This document shows positions 1 through 8,972 of a DNA stretch of 64,000 nt, in pieces. Within the stretch, counting starts at the first letter, position 1, and each line of letters opens with the position of its first letter. This DNA comes from Chromatiaceae bacterium (GTDB taxonomy: Bacteria; Pseudomonadota; Gammaproteobacteria; Chromatiales; Chromatiaceae), in NCBI GenBank assembly GCA_022340805.1, contig JAJDNF010000028.1, positions 33,754-97,753 of the forward strand. The letters run 5' to 3'. The notes under the pieces are model-generated. The model searched no databases. It saw only the letters and a list, made by a program, of their open reading frames with translations, and was not told the origin of the DNA. The position numbers and the translations under genes were made by a program.

Positions 1-1
1 A

Positions 2-2080
2 CTGACCCTGAGCCAGTCCGCGGCCGACCTGCTCGGCGTGCAGACCGGCGATCCGCTGACGCTGCAGTACCGGGGCCACAGCCACACGCTCAAGGTGTTC
101 GCGATCCATCCCGACCGCAGCCTGGGCAGCCGCGACCTGCTGGTCGTGGATATTGCGACCGCCCAGGCAATCACCGGGCTCGACGACGCGATCAGCCATA
201 TCGACCTGATCCTCGACGACGCGGCGCTGGCCTGGTTCGACGGGCGACTCCCGGCTTCGCTCAGGCTGGTCAGCATCGCGCAGCAGACCCGGGGCGTCGA
301 ACGCATGTCGGCGGCGTTCGAGCTGAACCTGACCGCCATGAGCCTGCTCGCACTGCTGGTCGGCCTGTTCCTGATCTTCAATGCAATGAGCCTGGCAATC
401 GTGCAGCGTCGCAATCTGCTGGGGCGGCTGCGCGCGCTCGGGGTCGAGGCCGCCGAACTGTCGCGTCTGGTGCTCGGCGAGGCCCTGGTACTCGGACTCG
501 TCGGCACCCTGATCGGCATCGCGCTGGGGGTATGGCTGGGCCAGGCCCTGACCGGGATCGTCGCGGCAACCGTCAGTGAGTTGTATTACGACGTGACCGC
601 CGATGCCATGCAGCCCGACTGGGCATCGCTGGCTAAGGCGACCCTGCTCGGGGTCGGCGGCACCTTGTTTGCGAGTTGGCTGCCGGCCCGCCAGGCCGCC
701 CGCACCCCGCCGCTGACCACGTTGTCGCGCGCCGCGCTCGAGCAGGCGACGCGCGCGCAGGTCGCGCCGCTGGCGCTGCTCGGCGGCAGCACGACGCTGC
801 TCGGCCTCGGCGCGGCGTTCAACGCACCGGGTGGCCTGGTCAGCGGCTTCGCGGGGCTGTTCATCCTGCTGCTCGGCGCTGCACTGCTTACCCCCCTGGC
901 GCTGCATATCGCACACCTGCTGCTCAAAGGCATCGCGCGCACCGGGGTCTGGCGGCTGGCGACGCGCGACCTCGACCGCCACCTGTCGAGACTGTCCACG
1001 GCAACGGCAGCGCTGATGGTGGCGCTGGCCGCCAGCGTCGGTGTCGCGGTGATGGTCGAGAGCATGCGCGGAGCGGTCAGCGACTGGCTCGGCCAACTGT
1101 TGTCGGCCGACCTGTATGTCGCCGCGCAGGGATTCGAGGACGGCGCCACGCTGCCGGCACCGGTCGTCGAACAGGCGGCCCACCTGCCGCTGGTCTCCGC
1201 TGTCAGTCGCTACCGCAACCGCAGGCTGCAGCTCCCCGATGGTCCGGTCCAGCTGGTGGCCGCCGACCTTGCCGCGCGCTCGCGCGCCGGCCTCGGACTG
1301 CTGTCGGCCGCGGACAGCGAGCCCTGGGGTATGTACGAGCGTGGCGGCATACTGGTCTCGGAACCGCTCGCCCACCGTCTCGGCCTGCGCGCGGGAGACA
1401 CCCTGCGCCTGCCGACCCCAGCGGGCCAGACAAGCTTCGAGATCGCCGCGGTATTTCGCGATTACGCCAGCGAACATGGCCGGGTCTTCATGCCACTGAC
1501 CGCGTATCGGCGCTACTGGGAGGATATGCGCATCAACACGCTGGCGCTGTTCAGCGATTCACCCGATCGACAGGCCTTGTTGGACGCGGTGCGGTCGCGC
1601 CTGTCCGCCGACCACGACCTGGTATTCACCGCAGCGCGTGATATCTACGCCGAATCCATGGCGATATTCGATCGCACCTTCCGTATCACCCAGGTGCTGC
1701 GTTATCTGTCGCTGCTGGTCGCCTTCATCGGGGTACTCAGCGCGCTGATGGCGCTGCAGCTCGAGCGCCGCAAGGAGTATGCGGTGCTGCGCGCACTGGG
1801 CATGACCCGATACCAACTGGCCCGACTGGTGGCCTTGCAATCGGTGCTGCTCGGCCTGCTCGCGGCGCTGCTCGCCATACCCACCGGGCTGGCATTGGCC
1901 TGGGTGTTGACGGACGCGATCCAGTTGCGCGCATTCGGCTGGAGTATGGCGTTGCAGATCACAGCCGCACCCCTCCTGCACACGCTGATCCTTGGACTGG
2001 TCGCGGCGCTGCTCGCCAGCCTTTACCCGGCATGGCGCGCCGGCTGGCACGACCCTGCCCCACAGCTGCGCGAGGACTGA
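2..2080 (+). CDS. FtsX-family ABC transporter permease (5' end cut off by window)
   Basis: The frame is open from base 2, so the true start lies upstream of the window; the first GTG inside (base 38) is not a credible start. The product is an inner-membrane permease with two FtsX/MacB-type domains. The first cluster of hydrophobic helices lies about 100-230 residues into the visible part and the second lies in the last 120 residues, each with the LRALG-type cytoplasmic turn (RLRALGVE and AVLRALGMT) that contacts the ATPase. A large periplasmic region lies between them. The stop is followed 5 bases later by a CrtC/AttH-like lipoprotein gene. This fits an AttEFGH-like or LolCDE-related export system, with the ATPase expected just upstream. 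The substrate cannot be read from the sequence. Confidence 0.9.
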   Translation: MTLSQSAADLLGVQTGDPLTLQYRGHSHTLKVFAIHPDRSLGSRDLLVVDIATAQAITGLDDAISHIDLILDDAALAWFDGRLPASLRLVSIAQQTRGVERMSAAFELNLTAMSLLALLVGLFLIFNAMSLAIVQRRNLLGRLRALGVEAAELSRLVLGEALVLGLVGTLIGIALGVWLGQALTGIVAATVSELYYDVTADAMQPDWASLAKATLLGVGGTLFASWLPARQAARTPPLTTLSRAALEQATRAQVAPLALLGGSTTLLGLGAAFNAPGGLVSGFAGLFILLLGAALLTPLALHIAHLLLKGIARTGVWRLATRDLDRHLSRLSTATAALMVALAASVGVAVMVESMRGAVSDWLGQLLSADLYVAAQGFEDGATLPAPVVEQAAHLPLVSAVSRYRNRRLQLPDGPVQLVAADLAARSRAGLGLLSAADSEPWGMYERGGILVSEPLAHRLGLRAGDTLRLPTPAGQTSFEIAAVFRDYASEHGRVFMPLTAYRRYWEDMRINTLALFSDSPDRQALLDAVRSRLSADHDLVFTAARDIYAESMAIFDRTFRITQVLRYLSLLVAFIGVLSALMALQLERRKEYAVLRALGMTRYQLARLVALQSVLLGLLAALLAIPTGLALAWVLTDAIQLRAFGWSMALQITAAPLLHTLILGLVAALLASLYPAWRAGWHDPAPQLRED

Positions 2081-2085
2081 CGACG

Positions 2086-3216
2086 ATGTTGCGGGGGTTC
2101 CTGATCGCGCTCGCCGTTGCATCGCTCGGCGCGCTGGGCGGCTGCGATGACGCCCCGCCGGGCCGACCGCCGGACCCGCCTGGCGTCCGCGTCGATCAAC
2201 GCATGGGGACCACACCCGATCCCGGGTTCGAACGCGCCATTCAGCCGCGCGCCTTCGAGTTTCCACGCGACCACGGGGCGCACCCCGGGTTCGCGACCGA
2301 GTGGTGGTATTTCACAGGCAATCTGCAGAGCGACAACGGCGCCCGGTTTGGCTATCAGCTGACCCTGTTCCGGATCGGCCTGAAGCCCGGGCCGCCGGCG
2401 CGCGACTCGGCGTGGCGCGCGACCCAGATGTACATGGGCCACCTGGCGATCAGCGATATCGGCGCACGGCGCCACCATACGGCCGAGCGTTTCAGCCGCG
2501 CCGCAGCCGGGCTCGCCGGTGCCGAGTCGACGCCGCTGCGGGTGTGGCTGGGCCCCTGGTCGATCCGCGGCGCCGGCAGTGGCTTGTTCCCGCTGCACAT
2601 CAGCGCGCAAACGGACGAGATCGCTATCGACCTGAGCCTGGCGCAGGGAGCCAAGCCGCTGGTCGTGCAGGGCGAGCACGGTCTGTCGCGCAAGGCGGCG
2701 GCAGCGGGCAATGCCTCCTACTACTATTCGTACACCCGTTTGCCGACGTCCGGGGAGATCCGCATTGGCGACCGGCGACGGCGCGTCGCTGGCAACAGCT
2801 GGTTCGACCGCGAGTGGTCCAGCTCTGCGCTGGCAGCCGACCAGGCCGGCTGGGACTGGTTTGCGCTGCAACTCGACGACGGCCGCGACCTGATGATCTA
2901 CCGGATGCGCGGTAAGGATGGGCGCGCGCAGGCGTTCAGCAGCGGCGTCCTGGTCGGCACAGATGGTGCCGTCCAGACCCTTGCGGTGGACGACTTCAGG
3001 CTCGTGCAGACCCGGACATGGCGCAACGCCGACGGCGTCGACTACCCGGTCGGCTGGCGCGTGACAGTCGCCCGCCTGGGACTGGACCTGGACGTCGAGG
3101 CCGCGTTCGATGCGCAGGAGATGCGCCATGCGGTGCACTACTGGGAGGGAGCGGTGGCGGTCAGCGGCAGCCACACCGGTGTCGGCTACCTGGAGGCAAG
3201 CGGCTATGCGAGGTGA
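2086..3216 (+). CDS. AttH/CrtC-like lipocalin-domain lipoprotein
   Basis: A 376-residue protein whose start at ATG 2086 is chosen because it gives an ideal lipoprotein signal (hydrophobic stretch, then LGGC with Cys20); an upstream in-frame start would overlap the permease gene. The body carries the aromatic-rich pattern of the AttH/hydroxyneurosporene-hydratase-like family: EWWYFTGN near residue 70, then GNSWFDREW, DWFALQLDDG and HYWEGAV near the C-terminus. The family is known as a partner of FtsX-type ABC permeases, and here the gene follows such a permease by 5 bases. It is therefore more likely a periplasmic lipid- or carotenoid-binding component of that exporter than a true CrtC carotenoid hydratase, although it shares the fold. 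Family assignment is firm; substrate unknown. Confidence 0.85.
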   Translation: MLRGFLIALAVASLGALGGCDDAPPGRPPDPPGVRVDQRMGTTPDPGFERAIQPRAFEFPRDHGAHPGFATEWWYFTGNLQSDNGARFGYQLTLFRIGLKPGPPARDSAWRATQMYMGHLAISDIGARRHHTAERFSRAAAGLAGAESTPLRVWLGPWSIRGAGSGLFPLHISAQTDEIAIDLSLAQGAKPLVVQGEHGLSRKAAAAGNASYYYSYTRLPTSGEIRIGDRRRRVAGNSWFDREWSSSALAADQAGWDWFALQLDDGRDLMIYRMRGKDGRAQAFSSGVLVGTDGAVQTLAVDDFRLVQTRTWRNADGVDYPVGWRVTVARLGLDLDVEAAFDAQEMRHAVHYWEGAVAVSGSHTGVGYLEASGYAR

Positions 3217-3956
3217 CGCATGCCGACGAGCCAACTGTTGACCGCGAGCGCGACCGGCGTCGGACGGGCCGGCCACAGTGGCATGATGCAGGTCTAACTG
3301 ACCCAACCGAAGTAACGAGGGAACACGATCGGGCGGGCCAACGGCGCCCGCACGTCTCTCGGTCTGGAGAAGCATCCGGAAAAACGATCCGCGGTCTTCT
3401 GCCCGGTCCGCGCTGGATCGCTCTCCGGGCACCAAGGATCTCTGCAGATAAGCTCGTTAGGCATTTTCTTCATGGCCGCCTCTCCTACATGTTCACCTGG
3501 CAGGGCGCGGTGACAGCCGCCCCTGCCATAGGCAAAGCAATTTTCGCGCCGAAACATATTTTTGTGCTTTACCTCAACAACTTATCTTTTTGGCCGCATA
3601 CCCAGGCTGGCCGGCCGGCGTGATTTATGAAAATTTCCTGACACTCGCGCCCAGCCACAAGCGGCGCGTTCGACGGCGGGCGCATCCCGGCTCAGGGTGC
3701 AGCCAGGGCAATCGCGGCGAACGCACAGCTGCAGGCCAGGGGGCGGGCGCGCCACAGCTGTCGCTATCGGGTGCATCACAGCCTGCACCTGCTGCAGCTG
3801 TTATTGCCTGCGCGAGTTGCGTGAGCGCACCAGTCGGGCGGCTGCGCGCGCAAGCGGTTGCCTGTTCAAACCCTGGCCATTTATGGCATCTTGGATCGTT
3901 TACAAGGTGTCCGGTTTTGCCAGACCACCCTACCGGCACCCTGGTCTGAGGCAGTC
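3217..3956. other. 740-base gap with hairpins and AT-rich leader before cmoA
   Basis: No open frame here has a good ribosome-binding site or a recognisable product. The stretch is less GC-rich than its flanks towards 3530-3660. It contains a strong hairpin at 3498-3528 and a weaker one with arms at 3400-3406 and 3425-3431 (TGCCCGG/CCGGGCA). The last 200 bases presumably hold the promoter of the cmoA-like gene, but I see no convincing -35/-10 pair. Confidence 0.5.
3498..3528. repeat. strong intergenic hairpin
   Basis: Perfect 8-base arms TGGCAGGG (3498-3505) and CCCTGCCA (3521-3528), with further GCGG/CCGC pairing inside the loop. It has no adjoining T-run, so it is not a typical intrinsic terminator. 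It lies about 280 bases after the AttH-like gene. Confidence 0.5.
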
Positions 3957-4688
3957 ATGCAAAAAGATAAAGATGAACTTTTCCGCCAGGAAAGAGGGCT
4001 CATTGCCGATTTCGACTTTTCGGCAAAGACCGCCGAAGTGTTCGACGACATGCTGGATCGTTCGGTGCCTTTCTACAGCGAGATCCAGCGCATGATGGCC
4101 GAGATCACAGCGGATTTCGCCACCCCGGGTTCGCGGGTTTACGATCTGGGATGCTCCACCTGCACCTCGTTTATGCAGTTGGAACACCTGGTGCCGGAAG
4201 ATGTCACCTTCGTCGGTCTGGATAATTCAGAGGCCATGCTCGACAAGGGGCGGAGCAAGCTTCAGGGCGTGGGCTTCTCACGAAATTTCGAACTTGTCTG
4301 CCAGGATCTGAACGAACCTTTCTCGATTCAGAACGCCTCGGTAGTGCTTATGAATCTTACCCTGCAGTTCATACGTCCGCTGGTCCGCGCCCAGACCGTA
4401 CGTCACATTGCAGAGGGTCTGAACGACAATGGCGTTCTGCTGCTCGTCGAGAAAGTACTTTCGCCCAATTCCACGATCAACCGGCTGTTCATCGAGTATT
4501 ACCACCGGATGAAGAAGGCCAACGGCTATTCAGAGATGGAGATCGCGCAGAAGCGCGAGGCACTCGAGAACATCCTGATACCCTACCGCTTCACGGAAAA
4601 CCGTCAGCTACTTCTCGATAACGGTTTTCGCGAGGTCGAAACCTTTTTCAAGTGGTACAACTTTTGTGGAATCGTCGCCCTGAAATGA
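3957..4688 (+). CDS. cmoA: CmoA-type carboxy-SAM synthase (or close homologue)
   Basis: A 243-residue class I SAM methyltransferase-fold protein matching CmoA over its length. CmoA converts SAM and prephenate to carboxy-SAM, used by CmoB to make the wobble-uridine modification cmo5U34 in tRNA. Visible signatures are AEVFDDMLDRSVPFY (26-40), VYDLGCS (61-67, SAM-binding), LDN (88-90), LTLQF (134-138), and NGYSEMEIAQKR (189-200), whose Arg200 aligns with the carboxylate-binding Arg199 of the E. coli enzyme. ATG 3957 gives the usual family length; longer in-frame starts add unrelated sequence. Base composition is visibly lower in GC than its neighbours and it is separated from cmoB (54.5 kb), to which it is often linked. 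It could be a transferred copy or a paralogue with altered substrate. Confidence 0.8.
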   Translation: MQKDKDELFRQERGLIADFDFSAKTAEVFDDMLDRSVPFYSEIQRMMAEITADFATPGSRVYDLGCSTCTSFMQLEHLVPEDVTFVGLDNSEAMLDKGRSKLQGVGFSRNFELVCQDLNEPFSIQNASVVLMNLTLQFIRPLVRAQTVRHIAEGLNDNGVLLLVEKVLSPNSTINRLFIEYYHRMKKANGYSEMEIAQKREALENILIPYRFTENRQLLLDNGFREVETFFKWYNFCGIVALK

Positions 4689-4750
4689 CGAATTCAACAG
4701 CAATATCCACAGACCTGCTCAGCGGGCATGGGTCGCTCTTGTTGCGTTGC

Positions 4751-4770
4751 CGCAGCGGCCTGTTCCGCTG
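4751..4770 (+). terminator. possible terminator hairpin after cmoA
   Basis: Arms GCAGCGG (4751-4757) and CCGCTGC (4764-4770) with a 6-base loop, about 60 bases after the cmoA stop. The T-run is poor, so termination is only suggested. Confidence 0.35.
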
Positions 4771-5047
4771 CACCTTTGCGGTTCCGCTAGCGCTGGTTTT
4801 CAGGCCCACATCGCTGGCCTGAACCTGGCGCAGGCCGTGCGGTCGGTCGCGCGACCAGGTGACGGTCACCGGGTCGAGATGGCAACCGCCAAATCGTCGA
4901 TTGGGGACCACCGGGACCCGGTAATCTGGTGCCGGATGCCGGCCCTGGCAAGGCCATTCGCGGCCACCCGTGAGATGCAGCAGCCGGTCCGCTTCGGGTC
5001 GACCGCCAGTCTCTAACGGAAACCGCAGATAATCGCCGCCGAGTAAC

Positions 5048-5077
5048 ACATACCCCAGCCAACAGGCCGGGGTATGT
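5048..5077. terminator. hairpin serving the convergent gene ends
   Basis: Arms of 13 bases (5048-5060 and 5065-5077) around an AACA loop; ACATACCCC pairs perfectly with GGGGTATGT and one position of the inner part is mismatched. It lies 60 bases beyond the stop of the minus-strand DsrE-like gene and may act for either strand. A second short stem ATCCGG/CCGGAT follows at 5083-5100. Confidence 0.5.
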
Positions 5078-5137
5078 CATCGATCCGGGGAGTGCCGGAT
5101 GACACCCCGTCGCTATCCTCTGGCCACAACGCAGGAA

Positions 5138-5581
5138 TCAGGGTGCCGCGTAAGCGTAGCCCTGCTCCTGAAGTTCCATGATGCGTCCCACCCCGGCTGG
5201 GACAATCTCCACGCCCTCGGTCAACTCGGGGCGCTTGCCGGTCTTGCGCTCGATCTTGTCCATCGTGTTGGCACAGGCGCTGAAGCGCACGTCCTGCAGA
5301 ACCATGCTCTTCACCCGCGCGGCCTCGGCGCTCTTCGGCGTGAGGATCTCAAGCCCCTGCCCGAAGGCCACGATTTCGACCTTAATGTTGTCCATGCCGT
5401 ACAGCTTCTGCAGGTTCGAGGCCATATTGAGCGCGATGGCGTGTTCGGCGGGGTCAGGATGGCTGACCTGGATGACAATCTTGTGGACCTTATCGTCCTG
5501 CGCCTGGGCTGCCGTGGCGATGGCCAGCATGCCGAGTATGACCAGGCTGGCGATACGGATTGAATTGACGATGTTCTTCAC
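5138..5581 (-). CDS. exported DsrE-family protein
   Basis: A 147-residue protein with a cleavable signal peptide (hydrophobic residues about 9-24, AQA cleavage near residue 27) followed by a DsrE/F-like fold: HKIVIQVSHPD (34-43), an acidic-hydrophobic middle VEIVAFGQGLEIL (69-81), and a single conserved-type cysteine in FSACANTM (Cys104). DsrE-family proteins carry or transfer sulfane sulfur on such a cysteine. Secreted single-domain members are common in sulfur-oxidising bacteria, but many have no demonstrated function. The GTG start at 5581 is supported by AAGGAG about 9 bases upstream. The gene stands alone. I infer a periplasmic sulfur-handling or redox role; the export signal and fold are what the sequence shows. 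Confidence 0.8.
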   Translation of the reverse strand: MKNIVNSIRIASLVILGMLAIATAAQAQDDKVHKIVIQVSHPDPAEHAIALNMASNLQKLYGMDNIKVEIVAFGQGLEILTPKSAEAARVKSMVLQDVRFSACANTMDKIERKTGKRPELTEGVEIVPAGVGRIMELQEQGYAYAAP

Positions 5582-5847
5582 GATCTCATGCTCCTTCGGT
5601 TTGGCGATGTGCCAACGACAGCGCTGGGTCTAGCGTCGGCCCTTGGCGTATTGCCCCGGTGGGTCGCGGGGCTGCGGCCGCCCCCCTCGCCCGGGTCGAC
5701 GTAACGCTAGACGGTAATTGCCTGGGGATCAATCGTGGCCGCGATTTGCTGCGCGGGATGCAAACGCGGATATCCGCGCAAGGCCCGATAGCCGCCGTTT
5801 GCGGCTGGCCGGTGGTCTGGCAGGCGCGCGACCGGTTCGGCGACGGG

Positions 5848-7404
5848 CTAGCGTTGAGCGTCCAGCAGCTGCCTGACCCGGTCCAGCGCCAGCGGCAGGT
5901 CGGGACCGACCGGGATACTCGTGGCGACCTCCGCGGCGTCGAGCGGCTCGTGGTTGCGCAACTGCATCTCGAGGACCGACAGGTCTGCATCAGACACGTT
6001 GCCGCTCTCACTGCGCCGCCGCAGGATCCGTTCGCGCAGGATAGGCGGCGCGGCGTCACAGTCGATGATCACAAATGGCACCTGCAGCGCCGCCGCCAGT
6101 TCGCTGAAACGGGCGCGCTGCGCACGCTTCAGGAAGGTCGCGTCGATGACCGCGACGTAGCCGGCCTCGACCACGCCGCGCGCCAGCTGCGCCAGGCGCG
6201 CGTAGGTCCGTTCCGTCAGCTCCCGGGAATAGCCGTCGACGGCCGAGGCATCACTGCCCGGGTCTATGCCGAGCAGGCGCTTGCGCTCGACGTCCGAGCG
6301 CAGGCGTACCGCGGGCAGTTCGCCGGGTAGACCCGCAGTGACGTGGCTCTTGCCGCTGCCGGAAAGCCCGTGGGTAATGAGCAACGCGCCGCTGTGACCC
6401 CGGGTCAGTCGCCCGGCCAGCGCGATGTAGGCAGCGAACTCGGCCTCCACCGACCCACGCTCGCTGGCGTCGATCTGCTGATGCAATCGGATCGCGGCGA
6501 TCTTGGCCCTGACCATCGCCCGATAGACCTCGTAGAAGCGCAGCACAGCGAGGCCGGCGTAGTCCCCTCCGATCTGCAGATAACGGTCGAGGAACTGGTA
6601 GGCGAGCTCGGGGCGCGCACGATGATGCAGGTCCATGGTCAGGAACGCGACATCGTTGAGCGTGTCGATCCAGCGGAAGCCGGGGTTGAATTCGATCGCG
6701 TCGAACACCACCGGCCGAGCGTCGATGAGCGCTACGTTTCCGAGGTGCAGATCGCCATGGCATTCGCGTACGTGTCCGTCAGACTTGCGCGCACGCAGCG
6801 CATCGCCAAGACGCGCGTACTCCTCCAGCGTCCAGACTCGCAAGCTCTCCAACGACGCGTCGGCGCTGCCGAACAAGGCGTGGATCTGCTCGAAATTCTG
6901 CTGCATCGGCGCGAACACGACCGGCGGCGTGCCAAACAGCTCCTGCTGCGGGCAGGTGGCCGCCTCGGCGTGGAATCTGGCGACCCGATCGGCGAGCTGC
7001 ACGATCAACGGCGGCCGGATCTGCGCGGCCAGATTCGCCAGGATCGCGTCCGGGTCGAAGCGCTGCATGCGCACTGCCCAGTCGATCGCCGGGCCGTCAC
7101 CATCGACCCGCGGCGCCTGGATCGACCCGCTGATCGCCGAGACGCCCAGGTAGATCTCCGGTGCAAGGCGGCGGTTCAGGCGCACCTCCGCGAGACAGGC
7201 CTGGCGGCGCGCGTCGAGGCTTAGGAAGTCCAGAAAGCCCAGGTCGAGCGGCTTTTTCAGCTTGTAGGCCAGATCGCCGGCCAGGATCACCGTGGATATA
7301 TGGGTGTCGATCCTGCGCCGCTCGCCCCCACCCTGGGGCCAGCGCCGCGGGTCCATCAGAGATGCGACCAAGGCTTCATGCTGTTCGGGTGTTTCGATGA
7401 CCAA
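5848..7404 (-). CDS. APH-like kinase fused to P-loop ATPase
   Basis: A 518-residue two-domain cytoplasmic protein. The N-terminal half is an aminoglycoside-phosphotransferase-like kinase with Brenner motif HGDLHLGN (216-223) and the metal-site segment FDAIEFN (234-240). The C-terminal half is a zeta-toxin/adenylate-kinase-like P-loop domain with GLSGSGKS at 346-353 and an arginine-rich lid (RERILRRR). The fusion is a recurrent but uncharacterised family in proteobacteria; it is not known as an antibiotic-resistance enzyme. The TTG start at 7404 gives MVIETPEQHEAL; an ATG 16 codons later is an alternative. No operon partner lies on either side. Confidence 0.85.
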   Translation of the reverse strand: MVIETPEQHEALVASLMDPRRWPQGGGERRRIDTHISTVILAGDLAYKLKKPLDLGFLDFLSLDARRQACLAEVRLNRRLAPEIYLGVSAISGSIQAPRVDGDGPAIDWAVRMQRFDPDAILANLAAQIRPPLIVQLADRVARFHAEAATCPQQELFGTPPVVFAPMQQNFEQIHALFGSADASLESLRVWTLEEYARLGDALRARKSDGHVRECHGDLHLGNVALIDARPVVFDAIEFNPGFRWIDTLNDVAFLTMDLHHRARPELAYQFLDRYLQIGGDYAGLAVLRFYEVYRAMVRAKIAAIRLHQQIDASERGSVEAEFAAYIALAGRLTRGHSGALLITHGLSGSGKSHVTAGLPGELPAVRLRSDVERKRLLGIDPGSDASAVDGYSRELTERTYARLAQLARGVVEAGYVAVIDATFLKRAQRARFSELAAALQVPFVIIDCDAAPPILRERILRRRSESGNVSDADLSVLEMQLRNHEPLDAAEVATSIPVGPDLPLALDRVRQLLDAQR

Positions 7405-7605
7405 AGTTGCCTGCCTAGCGGATCCGGCCTGATCCTTCAGTTGTAGCCGCTTGTCACCATATCACCCCGACCGTGCGCTGCGCTGCCAGTCTGGTCCGCC
7501 CGCAGGCGATATGCGGCCAGACCCCGGTGCAGTATTGAAAATCCGCATTGTCAGCAAGATTTCATGCTGCATAAACTTGCAAGAAATAATTTGGAGTTCC
7601 TAGGC

Positions 7606-8322
7606 ATGATGCAGATAGCCAAAGACGGCGACCTGCCGCGTTCGTCGGATTTCGAGCAGATCAGCAAGTGGCTGCCGCTCGAGGGCGCCCGGCTGCTCGA
7701 ATTGGGCTGTGGCGCCGCGTTTACCACCCGGCGCCTGGCCGAGTCGTTTCCGGTGCGCGAGATCGTCGCGATGGAGGTCGACCAGGTCCAGCATGAAAAG
7801 AACCTGCTTATCCCTGACCTGCCCAACGTGACCTTTGTCTACGGCGGCGCCCAGGCGATCGACCTGCCGCCTGCCAGCGTGGATGCCGTGATCATGTTGA
7901 AGTCACTGCATCATGTGCCTGTCGAGGATATGGACACGGCCTTTGGCGAGATCGCCAGGGTCCTGCGTCCGGGCGGTCTGGCGTACATCTCAGAACCGGT
8001 TTATTCTGGCGATTTGAATGAGATACTGCGTCTTTTTAATGATGAAAGGAAGGTTCGCGAGGCGGCATTCGAGGCCACTCGGCGGGCCGTCGAGGCCGGC
8101 CGGATGGAACTCAAGAAGGAGATCCACTTTCACAGCACCACCCGATTCGAGGGCTTCGAGGAATTCGAGCGCCGTATCCTGGGGGCGACCCACTCCAGCT
8201 TCGATCTCGACGACGCCGTGTACCAGGAAGTAAAAGCGCGTTTTATGCCGCACGTCGATGCCGACGGCATTGCCGAGTTCCTCACACCGCTGCGCGTCGA
8301 CCTGCTGCGCAAGCCCCACTGA
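7606..8322 (+). CDS. class I SAM-dependent methyltransferase
   Basis: A 238-residue cytoplasmic methyltransferase of the Methyltransf_11/25 type. The SAM-binding motif LELGCGAAF is at 31-39, the acidic ribose-binding residue lies in AMEVDQ, motif IV-like AVIMLKSLHHV follows, and LRPGGLAYISEP is the post-motif strand. ATG 7606 is preferred because GGAG lies 9 bases upstream; an in-frame ATG at 7564 is possible but has no good ribosome-binding site. The C-terminal third (after SEPVYSGDLNEILRLFND) resembles small-molecule methyltransferases, yet no substrate can be read. It is 86 bases before sixA on the same strand and may share its transcript. Confidence 0.8.
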   Translation: MMQIAKDGDLPRSSDFEQISKWLPLEGARLLELGCGAAFTTRRLAESFPVREIVAMEVDQVQHEKNLLIPDLPNVTFVYGGAQAIDLPPASVDAVIMLKSLHHVPVEDMDTAFGEIARVLRPGGLAYISEPVYSGDLNEILRLFNDERKVREAAFEATRRAVEAGRMELKKEIHFHSTTRFEGFEEFERRILGATHSSFDLDDAVYQEVKARFMPHVDADGIAEFLTPLRVDLLRKPH

Positions 8323-8407
8323 GCCCGCAGCGCGGGCCGCGGATCGCTGGGTCTGAATCGGGCGCCGTGATAACTTGGCGGCGGATAGACCACCCAGCGA
8401 GTGAACA

Positions 8408-8917
8408 ATGCTCAGCCTAATCCTGTTTCGGCATGCAAAATCCGATTGGGATGCGCCGTTTGCGAACGACCACGAACGTCCCCTGACCAACCGTGGCCGC
8501 GAGGCCGCGCGGGCAATGGGGCGTATGCTCAAGCACACCGGCCAGGTGCCCGATATGGCAGTCAGTTCTTCCGCGCAGCGCGCCAAGGACACACTGCAGC
8601 TCGCGGCCCAGGCCGGCCATTGGCGCAGCGCCATGCGCATCGACAGTGCACTCTACGAGAGTTCAGCGCGTGATGTGCTGAACTGGGTAAAGGGGTTCGA
8701 CGAGACCCCGGCGTGCCTGCTCCTGACCGGCCACGAACCGACCTGGTCAGACCTGGCCAGCAAATTGATCGGCGAGGCCATGATCAAGGTGCCGACCGGG
8801 GCGATGCTGCGTATCGACTTCGAGATCGACAGCTGGCAGCAACTCGACTTCGGCATCGGCGAATTGCGCTGGCTGCTCCCGGCAAAACTGGTCTGCAAGA
8901 TGAAGATCGGCAAATAG
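8408..8917 (+). CDS. sixA: SixA-type phosphohistidine phosphatase
   Basis: A 169-residue single-domain histidine phosphatase. It opens with the catalytic RHAKSDW motif (residues 8-14, nucleophile His9), followed by the RPLTNRGREAA segment, and carries the second histidine in LLTGHEPTW. Length and N-terminus match SixA, which removes phosphate from phosphohistidine on phosphotransfer proteins such as ArcB or nitrogen-PTS components in E. coli. Ordinary spacing and composition; the target in this organism is not shown by the context. Confidence 0.85.
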   Translation: MLSLILFRHAKSDWDAPFANDHERPLTNRGREAARAMGRMLKHTGQVPDMAVSSSAQRAKDTLQLAAQAGHWRSAMRIDSALYESSARDVLNWVKGFDETPACLLLTGHEPTWSDLASKLIGEAMIKVPTGAMLRIDFEIDSWQQLDFGIGELRWLLPAKLVCKMKIGK

Positions 8918-8972
8918 ATGCTCGGCCGGGCGTCGCATCACGAGGCCCGGCCTGTCATTCGCAGAGTCCTGT

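Larger units (their letters stand above)
4689..5137. other. 449-base gap between convergent genes
   Basis: Lies between the 3' ends of the cmoA-like gene and the DsrE-like gene. Small open frames on both strands lack ribosome-binding sites and family features, so I call no gene. It contains hairpins at 4751-4770 and 5048-5077 and a perfect GGTGAC-G-GTCACC dyad at 4858-4870 of unknown role. Confidence 0.5.

Noticed and set aside
3294..3557. Possible 87-residue minus-strand gene in the gap before cmoA
   Set aside because: No start signal, no family resemblance, and it covers a strong hairpin.
5848..7404. Reading the APH-like kinase as an antibiotic-resistance gene
   Set aside because: The fused P-loop domain and lack of resistance-gene context mark it as the housekeeping-type fusion family.
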